Positions 7,558 to 13,944 of a DNA stretch of 16,888 bases are shown piece by piece. The stretch spans positions 1 through 16,888 of the forward strand of contig JAQGHK010000283.1 in NCBI GenBank assembly GCA_028288875.1. Direction: 5' to 3'. Position 1 is the stretch's first letter; each line of letters starts with the position of its first letter. The stretch comes from Phycisphaerales bacterium. GTDB lineage: Bacteria > Planctomycetota > Phycisphaerae > Tepidisphaerales > Tepidisphaeraceae. The position numbers and the translations under genes are program-made. The notes beneath the pieces were generated by a model. The model made no database searches. It worked only from the letters and a program-made list of their open reading frames with translations, and was not told the origin of the DNA.

Positions 7558-7783
7558 AAGTTATCGACAGTGTGAGTGCGAAAAATGGCCCGCAGCACAA
7601 TTTTTTTTAATACGGGCGATGTCGGGCCACTGCGGCTAAATGCCTAAGCAATTTGCGATAAAAACCGGCCTCACAGGCCGTGAGCGGCGATTGAGAGTCC
7701 GCCGCCTGCGGATTGTCGTTACAACGACGATCGTTGAGCGGAGCACCGGCTTGAATTTTTTTTCATTTGAGCACGTTTTTGGG

Positions 7784-7812
7784 TTGCATGGATAGACGAT
7801 CTATTCGATAAA
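7784..7812 (+). promoter_or_regulatory. Weak promoter candidate for the first GH-like gene
   Basis: TTGCAT (7784-7789), a 17-bp spacer and GATAAA (7807-7812) give partial matches to both boxes. The spacer contains the small palindrome ATAGA-CGA-TCTAT. If used, the mRNA leader would be about 320 nt long. Confidence 0.25.
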
Positions 7813-8009
7813 GATTTCGGTGGAAGGGCGTGACGCCGGCCAGATCATTCGGCCGTGTCTTCGGGAGTACCTCCCGGTGCCTTAGCTACCGCACTGTCGG
7901 GTTATGTGAATGACCTGATTGTTGGCGCTGTTGTTCGCGTCAAAGCCCCGGGTGAAGTGCCCGCGGGTTCAAAACCAGATCGAGTGCCGTTGGGTCGCTC
8001 GCACGTGCT

Positions 8010-8120
8010 GGGAGATTCCCTGCATTGGTGTGCGCAGTCTCCCCATCGGGTGTGGCCATAAGGGCCGCGAGGCTAGGACGCCCGCCGATCGTTTTGTGTC
8101 GCCCGTATCGAGCGGGCGTC
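8010..8120 (+). promoter_or_regulatory. Structured 5' leader with alternative stems before the first GH-like gene
   Basis: GGGAGA (8010-8015) pairs with TCTCCC (8038-8043), enclosing CTGC/GCAG. Downstream, GACGCCCGC (8077-8085) pairs perfectly with GCGGGCGTC (8112-8120). That right arm can instead pair locally with GCCCG at 8101-8105, and the left arm can pair back with CGGGTG near 8047-8052. The mutually exclusive stems end 18 nt before the ATG. I could not match it to a known riboswitch class. Confidence 0.4.
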
Positions 8121-8138
8121 GCAGGGAAAGTTAGCCCA

Positions 8139-9467
8139 ATGCGTAAGTGGATCTCGAAACTCGTTCGTTCCGTCTCCCCGGCTGCTGTTGAAGTATCGGC
8201 CGCCTCCATCGAAAATCTTGAAGAGCGTCGCCTGTGCTCGGGCGCTTACGCTTACGGCATCAACGCCAACTCCTCCTCGTCTACCCAGTTTGACCAGGTT
8301 GTCAGCATGCTCCGCAGCACCGGCACCAAGAGTGTCCGCCTGTGGCTGGGCATCAACAGCTGGAGCCACAGCGAAACCGGGATGTTCAAGTACATCCGTC
8401 GTTACAAGGCCGCCGGCTTCGACGTGACCCTCTCGGCCGTGCCGAGCATGAAGGGTTCTGCTTCGACGATCGAAAGCTATTTTGACTGGGCCGCGGGCGC
8501 CCTTGGTGGTTCGGTCGATCGCTGGGCCGTCGGCAATGAGCCGGACCGCACGCAGTGGTCGGGCAATTTGGATGGTTACGTCAATGACCTGCTCAAGCCC
8601 GCCTCGGAAGGCCTGCACAGCCACGGCGAGAAGGTTGTTTCAGCCGGCGTGAGCTGGAACCCGGACGACGAGGCCACCATGGTCCGCGCCGGCATGCTGA
8701 ACTACGTCGACTTCGTCGGCTACCACCCCTACGCCAAGACGATCTCGCAGTTGGCCACCAACGTCGCTGAGGTCAAGGCTCTGGCCGGCGGCAAGCCGCT
8801 GGTCGCCACAGAATGGAATGCCCGTGGCCACGAAGGCAACGCTTCGGACTGGAATGACGCCATCAAGGCTTCCTGGCCGACGATTCGCGATAACTTCTAT
8901 GCCGCCTACTACTACGCAGCCGTTAAGTCGAACACGATGGCCGGTGCGGCCGGCGTGCTGACCAGCGGTGGCGGCCAGAACGGCGAGTTCTACTCGACCT
9001 ACCGCAGCCTCGGCGGCAACTTCAGCGGTAGCGGCACGGTAACCCCGCCCGTCGTGACCCCGCCTGTTGTTACGCCTCCGGTGACGACCCCGACCGGCAA
9101 CGTCCCGTCCTCGACCGGCAAGCCCTCGGTCGGCGGGTTCAAGATCGTCGACGCCATCACCGGCGCGACCCTGTACTCGAACGTGACGTCCGCCACCACG
9201 ATCAAGCTTTCGTCGCTGGCCCACCGTCAGATTCAGATCCTGGCCTCGACCAGCAGCAATGCCCAGAGCGTGAAGTTCACCTTCACCGGCCGGGCCACGC
9301 GGACGGAAAACTCCGCCCCGTATACCGTGTTCGGTAATAGCCAGAATGTCGAAACGCCTTGGTACACGACTGCCGGCAGCTACACCCTCAGCGCGACGGC
9401 CTACACCGCCGACAACGCCTTGGGCACCGCCAGCACGACGCTGACGCTGATCCTGAAGTTCGTCTAA
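8139..9467 (+). CDS. Secreted glycoside-hydrolase-like protein (clan GH-A type), first of two paralogs
   Basis: This is a 442-aa protein. Residues 24-32 (IENLEERRL) are the planctomycete N-terminal surface-protein motif. No ordinary hydrophobic signal peptide precedes it. Residues about 38-295 form a TIM-barrel-like domain with 'AVGNEPD' (candidate acid/base E134), 'VGYHPYAKT' and 'LVATEWNARG' (candidate nucleophile E225), the usual clan GH-A arrangement on strands 4 and 7. The exact GH family and substrate are not clear. A TPPVV-repeat linker (302-320) leads to a C-terminal beta domain (about 327-442) with 'TRTENSAPYTVFG' and 'GSYTLSATAYTADNALGTAS', a module recurring in bacterial surface proteins. 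The ATG at 8139 was chosen because it gives the motif its normal position; only a weak AGGGA lies upstream. The next gene is a paralog, separated by a strong hairpin, so they are probably not one transcript. Confidence 0.82.
   Translation: MRKWISKLVRSVSPAAVEVSAASIENLEERRLCSGAYAYGINANSSSSTQFDQVVSMLRSTGTKSVRLWLGINSWSHSETGMFKYIRRYKAAGFDVTLSAVPSMKGSASTIESYFDWAAGALGGSVDRWAVGNEPDRTQWSGNLDGYVNDLLKPASEGLHSHGEKVVSAGVSWNPDDEATMVRAGMLNYVDFVGYHPYAKTISQLATNVAEVKALAGGKPLVATEWNARGHEGNASDWNDAIKASWPTIRDNFYAAYYYAAVKSNTMAGAAGVLTSGGGQNGEFYSTYRSLGGNFSGSGTVTPPVVTPPVVTPPVTTPTGNVPSSTGKPSVGGFKIVDAITGATLYSNVTSATTIKLSSLAHRQIQILASTSSNAQSVKFTFTGRATRTENSAPYTVFGNSQNVETPWYTTAGSYTLSATAYTADNALGTASTTLTLILKFV
9042..9086 (+). 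repeat. Three 15-bp tandem units encoding TPPVV/TPPVT linker
   Basis: The codons read TPPVV-TPPVV-TPPVT. The units differ at third codon positions, so the protein repeat is kept while the DNA has diverged. This is a Pro/Thr-rich spacer between the catalytic-like domain and the beta domain. Confidence 0.8.
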
Positions 9468-9509
9468 ATCGAATGTCGCCACATGGCGACGACATGAACG
9501 GAAACGTAC

Positions 9510-9543
9510 ACACCGCCCGGTGGCAATCGCCATCGGGCGGTGT
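9510..9543 (+). terminator. Strong hairpin after the first GH-like gene
   Basis: A 15-bp stem (9510-9524/9529-9543) with one G-T wobble and an AATC tetraloop begins 43 bp after the stop codon. It is followed by CGTTGG rather than a long T run. A second 7-bp stem CGGGCGG/CCGCCCG lies at 9555-9561/9569-9575. It could be a terminator or an mRNA 3'-end stabiliser. Confidence 0.65.
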
Positions 9544-9664
9544 CGTTGGATGGGCGGGCGGTTATCGGCCGCCCGGGTGGGGAATCTTTAATGTTTGTAG
9601 GTGTCGTGAGGCAGTTTTTCATTGCTTTTTTGCCACATCCCTGCGATCTTAGTAGGCCTCAGTT

Positions 9665-9742
9665 GTCCGCCTTGGGCGGACCCCTTCGCGGTCGGCTTGC
9701 CAGCCCCGGCAAGTCGGACGGAAGTTGGGCCAGCCCCGGCCC
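9665..9742 (+). promoter_or_regulatory. Leader with paired stem-loops sharing the core GCCAGCCCCGGC
   Basis: There are three consecutive hairpins: GTCCGCC-TTG-GGCGGAC (9665-9681), CTTGCC-AGCCCC-GGCAAG (9696-9713) and GGGCC-AGCCCC-GGCCC (9727-9742). The last two share an identical 12-nt core at 9699-9710 and 9729-9740, exactly 30 nt apart, and so have identical loops. Their outer stem bases differ but remain paired. The element lies about 140 nt upstream of the second GH-like gene. Confidence 0.45.
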
Positions 9743-9880
9743 GATTCCGAGTCTCTGCGGCTGCTAAACCCCACGTCCCATTGCCTTGGCCGCTCGATCG
9801 TCCCTGCCTCGCGGAAGCAGGAACGCAACGTCTGAAGGTCTGTAGGGTTTGAAGTAGTTTCGGCGACCGGAGGGTCACAC

Positions 9881-11683
9881 ATGGGTAAGCGAGCGGCCGG
9901 CAAGCAGTCGAAGTCTAAGGATCTGTCTAAGCAGAATTCCAACCTTGAGTCCCTCGAACAGCGGCAGCTGTACGCGTCGGACCTCGGCATTAACGTTAAC
10001 AGCGTCAATGCCAGCAATTACAAAGCGATTGTCGAAACGCTGGTCGCCTCCGGCACCAAGGGCGTCCGCCTGTGGTACGGCTTTGGCGATTACTCCAATC
10101 GCACGCTGCTCCCCGTCACGACTTACGCCCAGAAGTTCCACAACGATGGCTTCACCGTTACCCTCAGCGTCAACCCCAGCAAGGGTCGCACGGGCACGGC
10201 CGATGAAACGCGCGGGCTCTTTGAGTTCCTCGCTACTCAGCCGGAACTGAAGGACTCGGTCGACATCTGGGAACTCGGCAATGAGCCCGACAGCCAGAAG
10301 TACTGGCGCGGCAACCTGAACACTTTCGTCACCGACTTCGTCGCCCCCGCGGCTCGCGTGCTGCACAACCAGGGCGAGAAGGTCGCCAGCGGCGGCGTCT
10401 CCTGGAACCCCAAAGACGTCAAGACGATGGTCGACGCGGGGCTCCTGAACTCGGTCGACTACGTCGGCATCCACCCTTACGCCCGCACGATCGGTGGCCT
10501 GAAGAACACGATCGCCGAGCTGAAGACCTACGTCGGCGGCACGCCGCTGATCGCCACGGAATGGAACATCCGCGGCTTTGAAGGTTCGTCGGACAAAACC
10601 GGTTGGGCCGCGGGCGTCGCCGCCATGTGGCCGATCATCCGCGAGAACTTCGCGGTTTCGCATTACTTCGTCACCACGGTCATGGATTCGCTGGCCGGCC
10701 CGGCCGGCATCCTGCAGGCCAATGGCCGCGCGAATGAGCCGTTCTACTCGACCTACATGCACCTGCAGGACGACGTCGCGACCGACGGCGGCACGACGGA
10801 TGGCGGCACCACCGATGGTGGGACGACCGACGGCGGTTCGACCGGCGGAACCACCACCACGCCGACCGGCGGCACGACCGATGGCAGCACTGGCGGCGAA
10901 ACCCAGACCGGCGGCGTCAAGCCGGCCCCGGGCACCAGCACCGATGGCGATCCGGATCCGACCAGCACCGGCAGCGGCGGCACGCAGTCCGGTGGTACCA
11001 CCAAGCCCACCACGGGCGGCAGCAGCACCGACGGCGAAACCGACGCCGGCGACGGCGCCGGCAGCCAGGGTGTTGATCCAACCACGCCCACCAAGACGCC
11101 AAGCAAGGGCACCCATTCGTCGCGTCCGACGACCCCGTCAAAGCCTTCCCGGCCGACCACCGGCACGGTGACCGAGCCCACGACGCCCGCCGCACCGCCG
11201 GTTGTCGTCGTGCCGCCGGCCATTACGTCATTCTCGCTACTGAACGCTTCTCGCGATCGCGTCGTGAAGCAATACGGCGTGCTGAGCGGCGTCAACACGA
11301 TCGACCTCGCCGCCGCCGGCACATCCTTCCTGTCCATTCTCGCTTCGGCCAACAAGAAGACCGGCAGCGTGGTTTGGACGATCGACGGCAACGCGATTAT
11401 CGACAACGACGGCACCTACACGCTGTACGGCGAAAAGAGCGGCGATTTGGTGGGCAGCATCTTTGAGGCCGGCAAGAATTACGTACTGACGGCCCAACCG
11501 TTCAGTGGCGAAAATGGCACCGGCGCTGCGGGCCAGATGGCCACCATCTCGATCAACGTGACAAATTCGGCGGCCGGTAACGCAGTCGCCGGGCAGGATG
11601 CGGCTGAAATCGAAGCCCGCCGTCGCCTGGAGGCTCGCCAGAACCGGATCGAGAGTGGCGTCGGGGTCATCGCTGATCTTTGA
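9881..11683 (+). CDS. Secreted glycoside-hydrolase-like protein, second paralog with long T/G/D linker
   Basis: This 600-aa protein starts at the ATG at 9881 with GGAGGG 6 nt upstream. Residues 1-21 are very basic and polar (MGKRAAGKQSKSKD) with no hydrophobic helix. LESLEQRQL (22-30) is the planctomycete surface motif. The catalytic-like domain (about 34-295) aligns throughout with the preceding gene: 'ELGNEPDSQKYW' (E135), 'VGIHPYARTIGGL' and 'LIATEWNIRGFEG' (E227). It is followed by a low-complexity linker of about 145 residues rich in T, G, S, D and P, including TDGGT repeats. The C-terminal beta domain (about 447-565, 'TSFSLLNASRD ... VVWTIDGNA ... YTLTGE-like') is related to that of the first paralog. 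The protein ends in a charged helix (EIEARRRLEARQ) absent from the paralog. Carbohydrate hydrolysis or binding at the cell surface is inferred; the substrate is unknown. Confidence 0.84.
   Translation: MGKRAAGKQSKSKDLSKQNSNLESLEQRQLYASDLGINVNSVNASNYKAIVETLVASGTKGVRLWYGFGDYSNRTLLPVTTYAQKFHNDGFTVTLSVNPSKGRTGTADETRGLFEFLATQPELKDSVDIWELGNEPDSQKYWRGNLNTFVTDFVAPAARVLHNQGEKVASGGVSWNPKDVKTMVDAGLLNSVDYVGIHPYARTIGGLKNTIAELKTYVGGTPLIATEWNIRGFEGSSDKTGWAAGVAAMWPIIRENFAVSHYFVTTVMDSLAGPAGILQANGRANEPFYSTYMHLQDDVATDGGTTDGGTTDGGTTDGGSTGGTTTTPTGGTTDGSTGGETQTGGVKPAPGTSTDGDPDPTSTGSGGTQSGGTTKPTTGGSSTDGETDAGDGAGSQGVDPTTPTKTPSKGTHSSRPTTPSKPSRPTTGTVTEPTTPAAPPVVVVPPAITSFSLLNASRDRVVKQYGVLSGVNTIDLAAAGTSFLSILASANKKTGSVVWTIDGNAIIDNDGTYTLYGEKSGDLVGSIFEAGKNYVLTAQPFSGENGTGAAGQMATISINVTNSAAGNAVAGQDAAEIEARRRLEARQNRIESGVGVIADL
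10781..10840 (+). repeat. Four 15-bp tandem units encoding TDGGT/TDGGS
   Basis: Units start at 10781, 10796, 10811 and 10826 and encode TDGGT three times, then TDGGS. They open the long linker of the second GH-like protein. Synonymous changes between units show that the repeat is not brand new. Confidence 0.85.
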
Positions 11684-11740
11684 TCTTCCATTGAGGTTTC
11701 GGCGCTCGTCCAGAGCGGCTTAACCCATCAAGATTCTTCT

Positions 11741-11783
11741 CACCGCCGCGGCTCCAGCCGCGGCGGTGTGCATTTGGTGTTTT
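11741..11783 (+). terminator. Intrinsic terminator after the second GH-like gene
   Basis: A perfect 12-bp GC-rich stem CACCGCCGCGGC/GCCGCGGCGGTG lies at 11741-11752/11757-11768 with a TCCA loop. T-rich sequence with a GTTTTC run follows. It sits 58 bp after the stop codon. Confidence 0.75.
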
Positions 11784-11917
11784 CTCAACGTCTTCACACC
11801 GATTCATGCGTCATCCGCGACCGCGCGGGCTGTTTTTCTTGTCGCGGTCTTATTAAAACATTCACCGTATTCGTGGGACCAGTGCCGATACACTGTTGAA
11901 GCCGTTCGAGGAGCGTG

Positions 11918-12544
11918 ATGTCCATGACTGCACGAGGCCTGTTCGCCAGCACCGCCGAAGCCGACGCCGCCCAATGGGTGCGCCGAAAGCTGGGCACTGC
12001 GAATCATGAACGCCGCGTGCTGGCGATCTCCGGCCGTTTATTCGAATTGCTCGGTTCCACGCTCCGCCTGTCCGACCACGACGGCGAACTGCTTCGCCTG
12101 GCCGCCCTGACGCATGACGTCGGGCGGGCCGTCTCTGAGAAGGATCATCCGGCCCGCGGCGCGGAGATGATCGTCGAGACCACTGCCATCGATCTCAGCC
12201 CCGCTCACCGCCGTCGCCTGGCGTTCCTGGCCCGCTACCATCGCGGGGCCGTGCCGCCGGCGCATCAGGAAGAACATCTGGGCCCGACTGATCCGCGCGG
12301 CGCACTGCGGGCGGTGCTGGCCCTGCTCCGAACGGCCGACGCGCTGGACCACCGGCACCTGCCCACTTCGCAGCTGTTGCTGTCCTTGAACGGCCGGCGA
12401 TTGTCCGTCCGCTGCGGCGTATCGCAGGACCTGCAGCGGGCGCGGCGCGTCTACAAGCGCCGCAAGAAATACCGCCTGCTGGAATCATTCCTCGGCCACT
12501 CGGTGCGCGTCAGCGTTGAAATGGTTGAATCGATCGCGGCGTAG
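11918..12544 (+). CDS. HD-domain protein resembling the C-terminal domain of Ppx/GppA
   Basis: This 208-aa protein has an HD-superfamily metal-binding pattern: H30 ('TANHERRVLAIS'), H66-D67 ('LTHDVGRAV'), H77, H108 ('ARYHRGAVP') and D141 ('RTADALDHRH'). The blocks 'AALTHDVGRAVS', 'RYHRGAVPP' and 'ALLRTADALDHRH' resemble the C-terminal HD-like domain of exopolyphosphatase/pppGpp phosphohydrolase proteins, but the N-terminal ASKHA domain is absent. It is therefore a stand-alone phosphohydrolase candidate acting on nucleotides or polyphosphate, which is inference. AGGAG at 11909-11913 serves ATGs at 11918 (4 nt) or 11924 (10 nt); a GTG at 11915 is less likely. Strong hairpins flank the gene on both sides, so it is probably transcribed alone. 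Confidence 0.82.
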   Translation: MSMTARGLFASTAEADAAQWVRRKLGTANHERRVLAISGRLFELLGSTLRLSDHDGELLRLAALTHDVGRAVSEKDHPARGAEMIVETTAIDLSPAHRRRLAFLARYHRGAVPPAHQEEHLGPTDPRGALRAVLALLRTADALDHRHLPTSQLLLSLNGRRLSVRCGVSQDLQRARRVYKRRKKYRLLESFLGHSVRVSVEMVESIAA

Positions 12545-12589
12545 AAACGTCGCTGGATGCACATCGCCTTAGACGGAGCGTGATTGAAA

Positions 12590-12705
12590 CGTACGCTCGC
12601 TTTAGGGCTTCTGTCGTTGGCGTAGCCGCGAGCTTGCTCGCGTTTACCGACGACTCGCGAGCAAGCTCGCGGCTACGCCGGCGCACACGATTTTCCGACC
12701 GAGCG
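12590..12705. repeat. REP-like palindromic element, copy 1
   Basis: The core is a perfect 24-bp inverted repeat (12619-12642/12656-12679, core GCCGCGAGCTTGCTCGCG) with a 13-nt loop. Outer half-sites CGCTCG (12594-12599) and CGAGCG (12700-12705) extend it. The right flank CACACGATT...CCGAGCG is shared with copy 2 at 16665. It lies in the convergent gap between the HD gene and the minus-strand membrane pair, a position suited to bidirectional termination. Confidence 0.85.
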
Positions 12706-12727
12706 GTCTGACTTAACCGAACTGGTC

Positions 12728-12970
12728 TTACCCGCCCCATTCCACAAGCAGGAAATAGACGACCTGAATGCCCGCCGCCACGCCGGCCATGGAGAGCAGG
12801 ATCCAGATCGTGATCTGGAGCGCTTCCTTCGGAATCTGGCTCACGTACCGGCACTTGATGGTCTTGTAGACCACCGACACGGCCGCGCATAGTGGGATCA
12901 GCAGCCATGCCCAGTAGTCCCAGACCGGCAGCGGCGTGACCAGCGGGATGTACGCGAGAAGGGCGTTCAT
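12728..12970 (-). CDS. Small membrane protein, 80 aa, coupled to the DUF6677-like gene
   Basis: I do not recognise the family. The protein has two hydrophobic helices, about residues 17-37 ('YWAWLLIPLCAAVSVVYK') and 53-74 ('ITIWILLSMAGVAAGI'), separated by a short polar loop (CRYVSQIPKEA). The ATG at 12970 overlaps the TGA of the preceding gene in an ATGA arrangement, so translation is probably coupled. This indicates the two proteins act together in the membrane. An open frame extends upstream of the ATG, but only as the wrong-frame shadow of the neighbouring gene. Confidence 0.75.
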   Translation of the reverse strand: MNALLAYIPLVTPLPVWDYWAWLLIPLCAAVSVVYKTIKCRYVSQIPKEALQITIWILLSMAGVAAGIQVVYFLLVEWGG

Positions 12971-13530
12971 AACGTCCCTTCGGCCGGGTAAGACGTCGGC
13001 GTGGGCTGTTCGAACGTCGGATCGTGCGGCGTCTCGTGCTCCGGCAGCGGCGGCTTGGTCGCGCGGTACGTGGCGTCCAGAATCACCAGCAGATTCAGCA
13101 TCCCCGCCACGGCCGTGTACAGCGTGCCGATATCGAATACCCGGGCGGTCGACATGCGGTGCCCGGCGTCGGCGGCCTTCATCGAGCCCCACGTGGCGAT
13201 AATGTTCGTCGGCCCGACCAGCGTCTGGGCGATGTACCAAGGCTTGTTCAGCACTTCGCCTTTAAAGTCATATTTGAGCGCCCAGACGGTGTCGTCCGTG
13301 CGTGCGATCCGCAGCATCTTCGGCTGCCCGGCCGGGTCGTAGCCGGGGACGTCGATCACGCGGATGCCGCCGATCAGGATGCCCGCCAGGAACGTCGCGA
13401 GAATCACGCTGCCACTGATGATGGCGCGGGTCTTCTGCCCGATCAGCAGATACCCCAGTCCGGGAACAAGCCAGCCGCACAGGGCGACCAGCGGGGCAGG
13501 CAGGGCGGTAGAACGATGCGAGTCGGCCAA
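12967..13530 (-). CDS. DUF6677-like multi-pass membrane protein
   Basis: This 187-aa protein begins with 'PLVALCGWLVPGLGYLLIGQKTRAI', a pattern I associate with the planctomycete DUF6677 and TM2-like families (WLVPGxGHxxLG). A second helix 'IISGSVILATFLAGILIGG' and a third near residues 140-155 ('TLYTAVAGMLNLLVILDA') give about three to four membrane spans. The middle 70 residues are probably extracytoplasmic and contain 'QTLVGPTNIIATW'. The tail is Pro/Glu/Thr-rich. The start appears to be TTG at 13530: an in-frame TAG lies five codons upstream and no ATG or GTG occurs before the first helix. Function is unknown. Confidence 0.75.
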   Translation of the reverse strand: MADSHRSTALPAPLVALCGWLVPGLGYLLIGQKTRAIISGSVILATFLAGILIGGIRVIDVPGYDPAGQPKMLRIARTDDTVWALKYDFKGEVLNKPWYIAQTLVGPTNIIATWGSMKAADAGHRMSTARVFDIGTLYTAVAGMLNLLVILDATYRATKPPLPEHETPHDPTFEQPTPTSYPAEGTL

Positions 13531-13545
13531 AGTCGTGACACTCTA

Positions 13546-13560
13546 CCCGGCCACGCCGGG
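13546..13560 (-). promoter_or_regulatory. Hairpin just upstream of the TTG start of the DUF6677-like gene
   Basis: CCCGGC-CAC-GCCGGG is a perfect 6-bp stem with a 3-nt loop, 15 nt before the TTG start on the minus strand. It could attenuate the upstream transcript or limit ribosome access. No T run follows, so it is not a typical terminator. Confidence 0.35.
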
Positions 13561-13634
13561 CGGGCAAGCGAAGGCCTCATCGCCGGCCGCCCGTTCCGTT
13601 CTCGCCCGCACCATTGGCATGGCTTAGACTAGCT

Positions 13635-13835
13635 TCAATGCGTCAATCGAGCGTTGGTCCGGGCCGTGAAATAAAGCACCGCTACCCAGATGCCGCCGGC
13701 TCCCAGCAATATCAAGCCCACAGGCAGCAGCGCGATCGTGAGGCTTAGCAGAAAACCGATAGCCATTAGAAGGATGGCCATCGCCATCAGCGGTTTATTG
13801 ATCCCGTCGGCAATACGATCTTGTTCAGAGGCCAT
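13635..13835 (-). CDS. Small membrane protein, 66 aa
   Basis: Two adjacent hydrophobic helices ('LMAMAILLMAIGFLLSLTIA' and 'LLPVGLILLGAGGIWVAVLY') follow a polar N-terminus (MASEQDRIADGIN), and the C-terminus is basic (TARTNARLTH). The start is well supported by AGGAG 7 nt upstream of the ATG at 13835. I do not recognise a family. It lies on the same strand as the metalloprotease (109-bp gap) and the DUF6677-like gene (104-bp gap), so co-transcription is possible but not shown. Confidence 0.75.
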   Translation of the reverse strand: MASEQDRIADGINKPLMAMAILLMAIGFLLSLTIALLPVGLILLGAGGIWVAVLYFTARTNARLTH

Positions 13836-13944
13836 GAATAACTCCTGTTATTCAACCCTACGCATCTCGCGGCCTAAAAGCCGCTGAGCTTTGAATAAAC
13901 AAGCGTTTACCACCCGGATCGCCTGACGAACAAGCGTCGGCGGC

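Larger units (their letters stand above)
7235..8138. other. 904-bp non-coding region upstream of the first glycoside-hydrolase-like gene
   Basis: No convincing gene is seen on either strand. GC is lower than in the flanking genes up to about 7830, with two T8 tracts (7601-7608 and 7756-7763). From left to right it holds a palindrome that reads as a minus-strand terminator (7533-7557), a 6-bp stem (7684-7689/7700-7705), a cluster of TCGTT half-sites (7716-7735), a weak promoter candidate (7784-7812), and a GC-rich structured stretch from about 7860 to the next start codon. Short open frames inside it (for example a GTG-started one at 7855-8061) have no recognisable features. Confidence 0.6.
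9468..9880. other. 413-bp gap between the GH-like paralogs: terminator plus structured leader
   Basis: The first 110 bp hold hairpins that fit transcription termination of the upstream gene. The section 9590-9650 is AT-rich and could hold a promoter, but no clear -35/-10 pair is visible. From 9665 to 9742 there is a series of stem-loops, and a GGAGGG at 9869-9874 is the ribosome binding site of the next gene. No gene is supported here. Confidence 0.6.

Noticed and set aside
7855..8061. GTG-started open frame of 68 codons in the leader of the first GH-like gene
   Set aside because: No family resemblance and no ribosome site; it overlaps strong RNA hairpins, so a non-coding leader is the better reading.
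8040..8120. Cyclic-di-GMP (GEMM), cobalamin or SAM riboswitch
   Set aside because: The conserved core sequences of these classes were looked for by eye and not found.
8025..8138. Upstream extension of the first GH-like protein
   Set aside because: It would bury the LExLExRxL motif about 60 residues in and translate the structured leader; the ATG at 8139 fits the family layout.
9875..11116. Long minus-strand open frame (413 codons) opposite the second GH-like gene
   Set aside because: Gly/Ala/Arg-rich low-complexity translation with no motifs; the plus strand has a ribosome site, conserved motifs and a paralog.
12619..12679. CRISPR repeat or tRNA
   Set aside because: It is a single long palindrome with one distant relative, no spacer array, and no tRNA T-loop or CCA features.
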